Assembly: GCF_900167435.1 (NCBI RefSeq)
Contig: NZ_FUWS01000001.1
Location: 249,295-313,294 of the forward strand
Source: Marinactinospora thermotolerans DSM 45154
GTDB taxonomy: Bacteria > Actinomycetota > Actinomycetes > Streptosporangiales > Streptosporangiaceae
DNA: 64,000 nt
Direction: 5' to 3'
Each line of letters begins with the position of its first letter. The stretch's first letter is position 1. Below are positions 54,107 through 63,250 of this stretch, piece after piece. The notes below the pieces were generated by a model. That model saw only the letters and a list, made by a program, of their open reading frames with translations. It did not search any database and was not told where the DNA came from. Made by a program: the position numbers and the translations under genes.

Positions 54107-56605
54107 TCAGCCTTCGGCCCGCTCGACCACGGCCGCCCACTCCTCCAGCAGCCGCTGGGCGGCGTCGTTGTCGGGCCCCTCGGCCCACAGGTGGGTGACG
54201 GCTTCGGCGGTGTCGGGCAGGACCAGGGCCCAGCTCCCGTCCGCCTCGATCACCCGGACGCCGTCGGTGGTGTCGATCTCGCGCTCTCCGGCGGCCTCGA
54301 CGACCTCGCGCATGACGCTGCCCTTGACCGCCCACGGGGTGGGGACCGAGCGCCGCATCAGGTGGGCCCGCGGAATCCGCTCGTCGATCTGGCTGAGGGA
54401 CAGCTTGGTCCGCGCCACCAGACCCAGCAGGCGGACGAAGGCCGCGATCCCGTCGCTGGTACGGGAGAACTCCGGAAGGACGAACCCGCCACGGCCGTCA
54501 GCGGCGAAGATGATGTCGTCGGCCATCGCCGCCTTGGTGAGCTCATCGGTCGCGGTCGGCGTCCACTGGACCTCGACACCATGGAACCGGGCGACCTGCT
54601 CGGCGACCCGGGTGGTGGTCACCGGCAGCGCGACCCGGCCGCCACGGCGCTCCGCGGCCACCAGGTCCAAGACCACCAGCAGCGCCCGCTCGTTGTCGAC
54701 CAGTTCCCCGTTGCCGTCCACGATCGACAGCCGCTCGGCGACGGGATCGAAGCGCACCCCGAAATCCGCCCCAGAGGAGCCGACGAGCTCCCCCAGCCGT
54801 TGCAGGTCGCGCATCTGCTTGGCCAGCGTGTCGGTCGGCGACGCCTCGTCGAGCCGGTTGTTGACGGTGAGCACCTCCACGCCGATCCGGCCCAGCAGCG
54901 AGGGCAGGACGAGCGATCCGGTGCCTCCGGCGCAGTCGACGACGACCTTCAGCCCCGCCTCGGCGACACCGGAGGTGTCGATGCGACGCAGCAGTTCGTG
55001 CGCGTAGTTCTCGATGTCGCGCGACGGGAAGGACAGCTCGGCGATCTCCCCGGGGAAGGCCCGGCGGTACTCCTGCCGGGTGAACACCCGCTCCAGTTTG
55101 CGCTGGGCGGCCGGCGACAGGTCGGCTCCCCGTTCATCGAGGAAGATGATGTCGACCGACTGGGGGTCGCCGGGCGTGGTGCGCAGCGAAATACCGCCCC
55201 CCAGACCGGTCTGACTGGTGTGGAAGCGCGCCACCGGGAGCGGTACCGCCTCCAGGTCCTGCACGTTGATGGCGCCCGCGGTCAGCGCGCTGATGACCGC
55301 GCGCTTGAGCGTACGCGCCGCGCGGGAGACGTCGCGCGAGGTGGTGACCACCGTCCCCTTCTTCAGGGTGGTGGCATAGGCGCTGGCCAACCGGACCGCG
55401 AGCTCCGGTGTGATCTCGACGTTGATCAGACCGGACACGCCCCGGGGACCGAACAGCGACCGCTGGCCGCGCGACTCCCAGATGACGTTGGTGTTGACGA
55501 CCGCTCCGGCCTCGATCGTCTTGAACGGGTAGACCTTGATGTCGTTGGCGAGGTAGGCCTCGGACTCGATGACGCATTCCTCACCGACGACCGTGCCCTC
55601 CTCGATCCGGGCACTGGCCATGACGTCGGTGTTCTTGCCGATGACACAGCCGCGCAGGTTGGTGCTGGCCCCGACGTAGACGTTGTCGTGGATGACCGCC
55701 CGGTGCAGGAATGCCTCGGAGCGGACGACGACGTTACTGCCGAGGACGGTGAACTCGCGCAGTTCCGCGCCCGCTTCGACCTTGGCGTAGTCGCCGATGT
55801 AGAGCGGCCCCTTCAGGACCGCGTCGGGATCGACCTCGGCTCCCTCGGCCACCCAGATCCCCGGGGACATCTCGAAGCCGTCGATCTCGACGTCGACCTT
55901 GCCGGAGAGCACGTCGGCCTGCGCGCGAACGTAGCTCTCGTGGGTTCCCACGTCCTCCCAGTAGCCGTCGGCGATGTAACCGTAGAGCGGCGCGCCGTCC
56001 TTGAGGAGCTTGGGGAAGACGTCACCGGACCAGTCGACGACCTCGCCGGCCGCCACGTGGTCGAGGACCTCGGGCTCCATGATGTAGATACCGGTGTTGA
56101 CGGTGTCGGAGAACACCTGCCCCCACGTGGGCTTCTCCAGGAAGCGCTGGACCCTCCCCTGTTCGTCGACGATGATGATGCCGAACTCCAGCGGGTTGGC
56201 CACCCTCTTGAGCCCGATCGTCACCATGGCGCCGTTCTCGCGGTGGAAGCGGACCATGTCGCTGAGGTCGATGTCGGTGAGCGCGTCACCGGAGATCACG
56301 ATGAACGGCTCTCCGCGCAGGTGCTCTTCGGCGTTCTTGACGCTTCCCGCGGTACCGAGTGGAACCTCTTCGGCGACGTAGTGGAGGTTCATGCCGAGTT
56401 CTTCGCCGTCGCCGAAGTAGTTGCGGATCAGCGTGGCGAGGAACTGGACGGTCACGACCGTGTCGTCGAATCCGTGCCGCTTGAGCAGCCGCAGCACGTG
56501 TTCCATGATCGGCCGGTTCACGACCGGCAGTAGGGGCTTGGGCTGGTTGGCGGTCATCGGGCGAAGGCGCGTGCCCTCGCCCCCGGCCATCACGACGGCC
56601 TTCAT
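54107..56605 (-). CDS. manC: Mannose-1-phosphate guanylyltransferase fused to a degenerate phosphomannomutase domain
   Basis: An 832-residue fusion. Residues 1-235 are a nucleotidyltransferase (MAGGEGTRLRPMTANQPKPLLP, then SGDALTDID), followed by left-handed beta-helix repeats at about 250-370, so it should make GDP-mannose or another NDP-sugar. Residues about 385-820 have the phosphohexomutase fold (DCAGGTGSLVLPSLLG, DGRGGFVLPEF) but lack two catalytic loops: the phosphoserine motif TxSHNP is RTTPGD at 475-480 and DGDxDR is FDPVAERLS at 619-627. A relative of this length occurs in Streptomyces beside cardiolipin synthase. It follows cls by 55 bases and is probably cotranscribed. Confidence 0.85.
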   Translation of the reverse strand: MKAVVMAGGEGTRLRPMTANQPKPLLPVVNRPIMEHVLRLLKRHGFDDTVVTVQFLATLIRNYFGDGEELGMNLHYVAEEVPLGTAGSVKNAEEHLRGEPFIVISGDALTDIDLSDMVRFHRENGAMVTIGLKRVANPLEFGIIIVDEQGRVQRFLEKPTWGQVFSDTVNTGIYIMEPEVLDHVAAGEVVDWSGDVFPKLLKDGAPLYGYIADGYWEDVGTHESYVRAQADVLSGKVDVEIDGFEMSPGIWVAEGAEVDPDAVLKGPLYIGDYAKVEAGAELREFTVLGSNVVVRSEAFLHRAVIHDNVYVGASTNLRGCVIGKNTDVMASARIEEGTVVGEECVIESEAYLANDIKVYPFKTIEAGAVVNTNVIWESRGQRSLFGPRGVSGLINVEITPELAVRLASAYATTLKKGTVVTTSRDVSRAARTLKRAVISALTAGAINVQDLEAVPLPVARFHTSQTGLGGGISLRTTPGDPQSVDIIFLDERGADLSPAAQRKLERVFTRQEYRRAFPGEIAELSFPSRDIENYAHELLRRIDTSGVAEAGLKVVVDCAGGTGSLVLPSLLGRIGVEVLTVNNRLDEASPTDTLAKQMRDLQRLGELVGSSGADFGVRFDPVAERLSIVDGNGELVDNERALLVVLDLVAAERRGGRVALPVTTTRVAEQVARFHGVEVQWTPTATDELTKAAMADDIIFAADGRGGFVLPEFSRTSDGIAAFVRLLGLVARTKLSLSQIDERIPRAHLMRRSVPTPWAVKGSVMREVVEAAGEREIDTTDGVRVIEADGSWALVLPDTAEAVTHLWAEGPDNDAAQRLLEEWAAVVERAEG

Positions 56606-56660
56606 CGCCGCCACCCCCGAAGCCCGCTCATGTTTCGGCGAAACGCCCTTGGGCGCGTTC

Positions 56661-57422
56661 TCATGGTGGGGACGTCGCTCCCTTCCTGTCGCTGGACGGT
56701 GGTCCGGACTCACCGGCGCGCCGGTGGGAGAGCCGTCCTGAGGGACGGCCGTCCTCGGTGGTATCGGGATCCTGCCGTGTGGCCGCCTGGCACGTCGCGG
56801 GCCCTTCACCCGCCTGGACCGCGCGGTCGGCCCGTCGGCTCTGCCCGATCAGGCGCAGACCTTGGACCGCGTAGAGCAGTCCGGCCCACCAATAGATAGC
56901 CGTTCCCCAGATCGCGAACGCCCAACCCACAATTTGTGCGACTTCGCCGACAATTCCGTCATATCCAGCCACGAACAGCAACGGAAACGAATACAGCAGG
57001 CACAGGGTCGCCGCCTTGCCCGCGAAGTTGACCGGGAGCGTTCCGTACCCGTAGTAGCGCAGGACGGGAAGCGCGACCACGATGAGGACGTCGCGCACGA
57101 CGAGGATCGCCATGAGCCACCACGGAACGATGTCGCGCATGACCAGACCGAGCAGCGCCGCGAAGATGTAGAGACGGTCGGCCATGGGATCCAGGACCGC
57201 GCCGAGACGGCTGGTCTGGTTCCAGGCGCGCGCGATCTTCCCGTCGAGCCAATCGGAGATCCCCGCGAACGCGAGCACACCGAGCGCCCACCAGTCGGCC
57301 TGGGGCACGAGCACCAGCCACAGGAAGAGGGGAACCCCCAGCAGCCGAACGATGCTGAGCAAGTTCGGGATCGTCCAGACGCGGTCTCCCACGGGGCCCG
57401 TCGCGTTCGTTTGGATCGCCAC
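56661..57422 (-). CDS. cls: CDP-alcohol phosphatidyltransferase, likely eukaryote-like cardiolipin synthase
   Basis: A 253-residue membrane enzyme with about six transmembrane helices. The CDP-alcohol motif is complete: D57-x2-D60-G-x2-A64-R65-x8-G74-x3-D78-x3-D82 in SDWLDGKIARAWNQTSRLG. In Streptomyces the homologue next to manC (SCO1389, from memory) is a cardiolipin synthase using CDP-diacylglycerol and phosphatidylglycerol, so I favour that role over phosphatidylglycerophosphate synthase. The last 60 residues are polar and disordered. AGGGAGGTGGG precedes the GTG. It heads the cls-manC operon. Confidence 0.82.
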   Translation of the reverse strand: MAIQTNATGPVGDRVWTIPNLLSIVRLLGVPLFLWLVLVPQADWWALGVLAFAGISDWLDGKIARAWNQTSRLGAVLDPMADRLYIFAALLGLVMRDIVPWWLMAILVVRDVLIVVALPVLRYYGYGTLPVNFAGKAATLCLLYSFPLLFVAGYDGIVGEVAQIVGWAFAIWGTAIYWWAGLLYAVQGLRLIGQSRRADRAVQAGEGPATCQAATRQDPDTTEDGRPSGRLSHRRAGESGPPSSDRKGATSPP

Positions 57423-57706
57423 CCCACCTCCCTGTACCCGTTGTCGAGCCTACCCATTGCAGCCCAAGAGCGCGCCGTGGCAGACGCGCACCTTCTCAGC
57501 GGCAAATCAGTACATAACAGACAAAAGCCCAAGATACGCGAACAGCCACCCGTCCCCCTGCCCGCAACATCCCAGGAGATGCACCTCTCACCGGCCGCGT
57601 CCCCAGGCACCTGGCCACTCCAGGCCGCATCGGGGTACCCACCCGATCCAACGATCCGGCGGTGGAGAAGTTTCCGCGTGCGCGCCCCGTATCCGGGCCT
57701 AGCGGG

Positions 57707-58411
57707 TCAGGCCGGTCCGGCCGCCTCCGCGGTCAACGCCTGGAAGAGACGAGGGTCCTTCCCCTCGTGCGGATGCCACAGCACGCCGATTCCGAAGGGG
57801 TGGCCCACGACCTCCACCGCCTCGACCGTGCCATCCGCGGCCCAGGCGACCGGCGACAGCCCCGGAGCGATCCGGTTGAAACCCTGGGTGTGCGACTCCA
57901 GCACGGTCGCGCGATCGCCCAGGACCCGTCCCAGTCTGCTGGTGACACTGACCGATATGTCGGTGGAGGCCGGACGGCCGGTCGTGGGAGCGTGCTCATG
58001 GTGCCCCAGCGTCTCCGGCAGGTACTGCAGCAGGCTTCCCCCCGCGGCCACATTGAGGACCTGGGCTCCCCGGGCCACCGCCAGGAAGGGACGCCGCGCC
58101 CGGATCAGGGCGCGGGCCAAAGCGAGCTCGAACCGATCCCGCCGGGAGTCGGGATCCTGGGTGCGGGGGTGCGGGGGTTCGCCGTACTCGGCCGGATCGA
58201 CGTGCGCGCCCTCCGTGAGAATGAAACCGTCGAATCGCTCCACCAGGTCGCCCACCCCGCTCGGCGGGGTGGGCGGGATCGCCACCGGCAGCCCTCCCGC
58301 CCTGCCCACCGCCCGCAGCCAGGGGGCGGCGACGACCGCTGCCTCACGGACCCAGTCCCCCCAGCGCGCGGCTTCCAGGTGACTGGTGATTCCGATGAGC
58401 GGGCGGGGCAT
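57707..58411 (-). CDS. Peptidase C26-like protein lacking the catalytic cysteine
   Basis: A 234-residue protein of the gamma-glutamyl-gamma-aminobutyrate hydrolase (PuuD, peptidase C26) family in the class I glutamine-amidotransferase fold. The framework is intact (PLIGITSHLEAARWG, DGFILTEGAHVDPAEYGE, QVLNVAAGGSLLQYLPE, SHTQGFNRIAPGL). The nucleophile motif GxCRG is A111-V-A113-R-G, so the cysteine is alanine. W212-H-P-H-E replaces WHPE: the histidine is kept but the glutamate has moved by one. It is therefore expected to lack hydrolase activity and may bind a ligand or partner. An inverted repeat lies 70-90 bases upstream. Confidence 0.85.
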   Translation of the reverse strand: MPRPLIGITSHLEAARWGDWVREAAVVAAPWLRAVGRAGGLPVAIPPTPPSGVGDLVERFDGFILTEGAHVDPAEYGEPPHPRTQDPDSRRDRFELALARALIRARRPFLAVARGAQVLNVAAGGSLLQYLPETLGHHEHAPTTGRPASTDISVSVTSRLGRVLGDRATVLESHTQGFNRIAPGLSPVAWAADGTVEAVEVVGHPFGIGVLWHPHEGKDPRLFQALTAEAAGPA

Positions 58412-58481
58412 GGTGCGTCCTCCTCAGGAGACGGTGCCGGCCACCGCGGGGTCGGCTGCGCTCATAATGGCGCACCAAGCC

Positions 58482-58501
58482 TTACGAGCGGGTTGTCGTA
58501 A
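58482..58501. promoter_or_regulatory. Inverted repeat upstream of the C26-like gene
   Basis: TTACGA (58482-58487) and TCGTAA (58496-58501) form a perfect 6-bp inverted repeat with an eight-base spacer, in an AT-rich pocket 70-90 bases upstream of the ATG at 58411. Confidence 0.4.
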
Positions 58502-59932
58502 TTGAACCGATAAATACGTTAACAACGGAAGGTCGAAACACCCGTTCCGCCATCGTTCCCGCCTCCGGGCACACGGCCCTCCGCGCCCCCTCTCCCCGGA
58601 CATCCACAACCGCGACAACCGTCCTTCAGGTAAACGAAGCAGCAATTATTCGGAATCGGTTGTCGTCCCTCGGGACAAGGGAATGTTCGCCCCAGGACAA
58701 CCCGACCGGGCGCCGGTGGCGAACCCGCATCGGAGCCGCCACCACCGCGCGGACGCGGTGCCGGCGCCACCTGCGCGATCCGGAGGGGACGCATCGGCTC
58801 CACGCGGACGAGCCCGCGCCTGGCGGCGGAGACGTTCGAACTCCTCACGAAGGAGCGATGTCGCCGCCCGCGACGGATCTCCAGCGCGAGCGACTGTTCG
58901 TCGCGCCGATCCGGATCGTGCGCGACCTTGAGGACCCGCGTGCGCTCAGCGCTCCCTCTGCCGGCTCGGCCACGGCCACCGCCGGTTCGCGGGCACAGAC
59001 GCGCTGATCGCGACGCCGGGCCGTTTCGCCGCCCCTGCCCGGGGCACCGAGTCGCGACAGGTCTGGGCATCACCTGGTGGCGCACCGAGGTGGTCGTCCT
59101 GGAGCGTCCCCGCCAGGGGCCCGCCCGGATCGCCCGCACCCGTATCCGCCGGGCCACCGCCTGCCCTCCAGGTGACACGCCGGCCCCGGGACCGATGCCC
59201 CTATCCGATCGCCGGCGCTCCGCGCAGCGGCGACCTGCCACGGCCGCTGGCGCGCACGGCCCCGGAGGCCGAATGAGCGGCGCCCCGGCCTCCCCCACCC
59301 GTCCGGGGGATCGGCTCCCTCGGCCCGCCCACGGGCTCGATGACGCTGGACGCCGAGTCGGGCCACGCCCTGATCCGTGTCCCCGACGGCGCAGTCCCGG
59401 CCCCGATCGGGGCGGCTGTGACCGATGGCGAGGTTCTCGGGACCGGCCCCGTCCCCTGCACGGGGCCGAAGAGCGCACCGAACCGAGCCAGCCCGCCGGC
59501 CTGTCCGCGATGACCGTGGCACACCCGTGCGCGTCGTGGCGGTCGCGGAGAGGGATGAGACTCCGCCGCCTCGTCAAACCCGTCGGCGTCCGAGCAGGTC
59601 CCCACCGGCGGGGCCCTGCACGGCCCTCTGCCCGACGTCATCGGCCGTTTCGGCCACCCTGAAAGAAAAGACACGACTCATGCCGGTCGAGCCGACGCGG
59701 TCCCGACCCGCCGCGGTGGGGACGACCGGAGGCCATACGGCTTGCCGCCGCGGGTGATCGGGCGGCCAGGGCGTCGACGAGGTTCCCGTGGTCCACAGAA
59801 GTCCTGAGGGGAGATCTCAGGCGGTAACGCCACGTCGGGCGTCTCCTGGAGGCCGTCCGGTGGGCGGCCGAGGTGACGCCATCCGGCCACCCCTATTCGC
59901 TAATACCCCTAAAAGGAACAATAAGGGAAAAA

Positions 59933-59985
59933 ACCACTTCTGCCACTTTCAAACTGATCGATCATCAAATCGGTATGTAAGTGGT
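59933..59985. promoter_or_regulatory. Concentric palindromes in the cstA upstream region
   Basis: ACCACTT (59933-59939) and AAGTGGT (59979-59985) are a perfect inverted repeat. Its centre falls within one base of the centre of TGATCGATCA (59955-59964), a perfect 10-bp palindrome. The whole element is AT-rich and 140-190 bases before the cstA start. Confidence 0.5.
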
Positions 59986-60122
59986 CTCTGTTTCTGATGG
60001 TGAGCCGTGATTAAATCAGCCGCTTGACGGCCGCCACCTCAACGGATACCGGACGGCCACAATCGGCAAGAAGCGGCTGCGGCGCAGCATGCCCGCGGAC
60101 GCCAGGACGGAAGGGAGCGCCC

Positions 60123-62333
60123 GTGTCCGAGAGCACGGTCGGCATCAGACCACCCACCACCCCCAAATGGACGCCGCTCCGCATCCTCGTGTGGGTCGCG
60201 GTGGCGGTCGTGGGGGCAGGCGCGTGGAGCGTCATCGCGCTGGCGCGTGGCGAGGAGATCTCCGCGGCCTGGCTCATCTTCGCCGCCCTGGCCTCCTACG
60301 CCATCGGCTACCGCTTCTACTCCCGCTTCGTCTCCTACAAGGTGCTGCGGGTGGACGACACCCGGGCCACCCCCGCGGAGCGGATCAACAACGGCGCCGA
60401 CTTCCACCCCACCGACCGCCGGGTGCTCTACGGTCACCACTTCGCGGCCATCGCCGGCGCCGGTCCCCTCGTCGGCCCGGTGCTCGCCGCGCAGATGGGA
60501 TACCTGCCGGGCACGATCTGGATCATCATCGGCGCCATCTTCGCCGGGGCCGTCCAGGACATGGTCGTGCTGTTCTTCTCCATGCGCCGCAACGGCAAGA
60601 GCCTGGGACAGATGGCCCGCGAGGAGATCGGTCCGGTGGGCGGCGTCGCGGCGCTCATCGCCGTGCTCGCGATCATGGTCATCTTGCTGGCGGTGCTGGC
60701 GATGGTCGTGGTCAACGCGCTCGCCGACTCGCCGTGGGGCGCGTTCTCCCTGATCATGACGATCCCCATCGCGCTGTTCATGGGTTTCTACCTGCGCTAT
60801 CTACGCCCAGGACGGGTCATGGAGACCTCCGCGATCGGCGTCGTCCTGCTGCTCGCGGCGATCGCCGGCGGCGGCTGGGTCGCCGAGCACGCCGTGCTGT
60901 CCGAGGTCTTCCACTTCACCCAAAACGAGCTGACCTTCGGGCTGATCATCTACGGCTTCGTGGCCTCGGTACTGCCCGTCTGGATGCTGCTCGCCCCGCG
61001 TGACTACCTGTCGACGTTCATGAAGGTCGGCGTCGTCGTCCTCCTCGCCGTCTCCATCCTCGTCGCGATGCCGTCCCTGCGCCTGCCGGCGTTCACCGAC
61101 TTCGCGTTCAACGGCCAGGGGCCCGTCTTCTCCGGTTCGCTGTTCCCGTTCGTGTTCATCACGATCGCCTGTGGCGCGCTCTCGGGCTTCCACGCCCTGG
61201 TCGCCTCCGGAACCACTCCCAAGCTCATCGAGAAGGAGTCCCAGGTCCGGATGGTCGGCTACGGCAGCATGCTGACCGAGTCGTTCGTCGCGATCATGGC
61301 GCTCATCGCGGCGTGCATCATCGACCCCGGCGTCTACTTCGCCATGAACATGCCGGCCGGCGCGCTCGGTGACACCGTGCAGAGCGCCTCGGCCGCGGTC
61401 ACCCAACTGGGGTTCACGGTGACCCCCGAGACCCTTCAGACGGTCGCCCAGCAGATCGAGGAGGAGAGCGTGATCGCCCGCACCGGCGGCGCGCCCACCT
61501 TCGCCCTGGGCGCCGCGCAGATCTTCTCCACCGTGTTCGGCGGCCAGGCGATGATGGCCTTCTGGTACCACTTCGCCGTCATGTTCGAAGCCCTGTTCAT
61601 CCTCACCACCGTCGACGCCGGTACCCGCGTGGGGCGCTTCATGCTCCAAGACACCATCGGCAACGTCTACAAGCCGATGCGTGACGTGAGCTGGAAGCCG
61701 GGACTGTGGCTGACCAGCGCGCTGATCGTGGGCGGCTGGGGATACTTCCTGTGGGCCGGTGTCAACGACCCCCTGGGCGGCATCAACCAGTTGTTCCCGC
61801 TCTTCGGCATCGCCAACCAGCTGTTGGGGGCGGTCGCGCTCGCGGTCTGCACGACCCTGTTGATCAAGTCGGGACGGACCAAATACGTCTGGATCACCCT
61901 GATCCCGCTGGCCTGGGACGTGGCCGTCACCCTGACCGCGAGCTGGCAGAAGGTCTTCTCCGACGATCCCGCGATCGGCTTCTTCGCCCAACGCGCCCAG
62001 TACGTCGCCGCGCTGGAGGACGGCCAGACGAGCCTGGGAGCGGCCGGAAGCGTGGAGGAGATGCGCCAGGTCATCACCAACACCACCGTCGACGGTGTGC
62101 TGGCCGCGCTGTTCGCGCTGCTGGTGGTGGTGATCCTGGTGGACGCCTGCCGAGTGTGGGTCAAGGCGCTGCGGGCCAACGGGCAGCTGCCCACCACCGA
62201 GGAACCCTACGTCCGCTCCCGGTTGTGGGCGCCCTCGGGCCTCATCCCGACCAAGGAGGAGCGCGAGCACGCCCGGCAGCTCCAGGCCACGGGCGTGGGC
62301 GCCGACGGATCCGGAACCGTCGGGAAGGACTAG
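60123..62333 (+). CDS. cstA: Carbon starvation protein A (peptide/pyruvate transporter)
   Basis: A 736-residue inner-membrane transporter with about 16-18 hydrophobic segments, used under carbon limitation to take up peptides or pyruvate. Signature blocks are RINNGADFHPTDRRVLYGHHFAAIAGAGPLVGP in family order, MGYLPGTIWIIIGAIFAGAVQDM, SGFHALVASGTTPKLIEKE, and LFGIANQLLGA near the end. I chose the GTG at 60123 with GGAAGGGAG upstream; the frame runs back to 60024 without support. It is immediately followed by a YbdD-like gene, as usual. Confidence 0.94.
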   Translation: MSESTVGIRPPTTPKWTPLRILVWVAVAVVGAGAWSVIALARGEEISAAWLIFAALASYAIGYRFYSRFVSYKVLRVDDTRATPAERINNGADFHPTDRRVLYGHHFAAIAGAGPLVGPVLAAQMGYLPGTIWIIIGAIFAGAVQDMVVLFFSMRRNGKSLGQMAREEIGPVGGVAALIAVLAIMVILLAVLAMVVVNALADSPWGAFSLIMTIPIALFMGFYLRYLRPGRVMETSAIGVVLLLAAIAGGGWVAEHAVLSEVFHFTQNELTFGLIIYGFVASVLPVWMLLAPRDYLSTFMKVGVVVLLAVSILVAMPSLRLPAFTDFAFNGQGPVFSGSLFPFVFITIACGALSGFHALVASGTTPKLIEKESQVRMVGYGSMLTESFVAIMALIAACIIDPGVYFAMNMPAGALGDTVQSASAAVTQLGFTVTPETLQTVAQQIEEESVIARTGGAPTFALGAAQIFSTVFGGQAMMAFWYHFAVMFEALFILTTVDAGTRVGRFMLQDTIGNVYKPMRDVSWKPGLWLTSALIVGGWGYFLWAGVNDPLGGINQLFPLFGIANQLLGAVALAVCTTLLIKSGRTKYVWITLIPLAWDVAVTLTASWQKVFSDDPAIGFFAQRAQYVAALEDGQTSLGAAGSVEEMRQVITNTTVDGVLAALFALLVVVILVDACRVWVKALRANGQLPTTEEPYVRSRLWAPSGLIPTKEEREHARQLQATGVGADGSGTVGKD

Positions 62334-62335
62334 GC

Positions 62336-62581
62336 GTGCCCACCGGTTCCGGCCGGGCCGTTCCCGAGGGGAGCGGCCCGGCCCGCCTGCGCGCGGCAGT
62401 GCTGCGGGGCCTGCGTGAAGCCTGGCAGATCGCCCGGGGGATCGCCGGGGAGCGGGCCTACGAGATCTACCTGGAGCACCACCGGCGCGTCCATCCGGGC
62501 GTCCCTCCCATGGGCGAACGCGAGTTCTGGCGCCGTCACATCGACAAAGGCGACACCGACCCGGGGACACGCTGCTGTTGA
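62336..62581 (+). CDS. YbdD/YjiX-family (DUF466) small protein
   Basis: An 81-residue protein starting at a GTG two bases after the cstA stop, so it is translationally coupled. The family pattern is clear: LREAWQIARGIAGERAYEIYLEHHRRVHPGVPPMGEREFWRRHID. It ends in RCC. Members are nearly always next to CstA-type transporters and are thought to assist them, though the mechanism is unknown. Confidence 0.9.
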   Translation: MPTGSGRAVPEGSGPARLRAAVLRGLREAWQIARGIAGERAYEIYLEHHRRVHPGVPPMGEREFWRRHIDKGDTDPGTRCC

Positions 62582-62734
62582 CCCCGGCCCCAAGCGGCCG
62601 CCCGGCACGCCTCCCGGGGCGGGGACGCCGCGACGGGCAGGACACGTTTTCACGGCTCTCCGGGATTGGACCGGGCCTCTCCGGGGCAGTGTGTCGTCTT
62701 CGGCACAGATCCCGATCTGTTAAGGAGGCCGGTG

Positions 62735-63124
62735 ATGCAGCAGCACGAGTTCCTGGCCCGGGTACGCGAGCTGGGGGAGTACTCCGACGCCGGGGAGGCC
62801 GAACGGGTCACCAGGGCGGTGCTGGGCGTGCTGGCGACCCGGCTGCGTCCCGACGAGGTCGAGGACGTGGCCGCGCAGGTGCCCGAGACCCTGGACGAGG
62901 CGCTACGGGAGGCCGACGGGCGGGGTGAGTCCTTCGGCGTGGAGGAGTTCTGCCACCGGGTCGCCCAGGCGACCGGGGCCCGGCCCCGTACCGCCGAATG
63001 GGACGCCAGCGCCGTGCTGACCACGCTCGCCGAGGCCGTCACCGGCGGCCAGCTCAACCAGATCCTCAGTCAGCTGCCGTCGGGGTACGCGCCGTTGTTC
63101 GGCAAACCCGAACTCGCCGACTGA
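62735..63124 (+). CDS. DUF2267 family protein
   Basis: A 129-residue helical protein of DUF2267 (FLARVRELGEYSDAGEAERVTRAVLGVLATRLRPDEVEDVAAQVPETLDEAL, a single HTH-like helical bundle repeated in the second half, ending LNQILSQLPSGYAPLFG). Function is unknown. AAGGAGG lies nine bases before the ATG at 62735. It is transcribed in the same direction as cstA but after a 153-base gap. Confidence 0.87.
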   Translation: MQQHEFLARVRELGEYSDAGEAERVTRAVLGVLATRLRPDEVEDVAAQVPETLDEALREADGRGESFGVEEFCHRVAQATGARPRTAEWDASAVLTTLAEAVTGGQLNQILSQLPSGYAPLFGKPELAD

Positions 63125-63140
63125 GGGGCGCGCCCCATCC

Positions 63141-63180
63141 GGCGTCCATGGGAGCGCGGTGACGGGCTCCCATGGACGCC
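63141..63180. terminator. Terminator between DUF2267 gene and thyX
   Basis: GGCGTCCATGGGAG (63141-63154) pairs perfectly with CTCCCATGGACGCC (63167-63180), twelve-base loop, followed by CCGTTTCCC. It suits both converging genes. Confidence 0.75.
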
Positions 63181-63250
63181 CCGTTTCCCATAGCGGAAAC
63201 GGCTGTTCAAGACTTCGCGGACCCGGCACGGGCCGGGCGCCGCTGGCGAA

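Larger units (their letters stand above)
58412..60122. other. 1.7 kb stretch without a convincing gene
   Basis: Open frames here (for example 58928-59662 plus and 58519-59577 minus) have no recognisable domain, broken composition and poor third-position bias, so I reject them. The middle part, 58680-59700, is GC-rich and could be decayed coding DNA. AT-rich pockets lie at 58480-58540, 58630-58680 and 59890-60015; the last is the cstA promoter region. TTACGA-cgggttg-TCGTAA-like inverted repeat at 58482-58501 may regulate the C26 gene. Confidence 0.55.

Noticed and set aside
58928-59662. 244-codon plus-strand frame after the C26-like gene
   Set aside because: Arg/Pro/Ala-rich with no domain, no ribosome site and irregular third positions; treated as non-coding or decayed.
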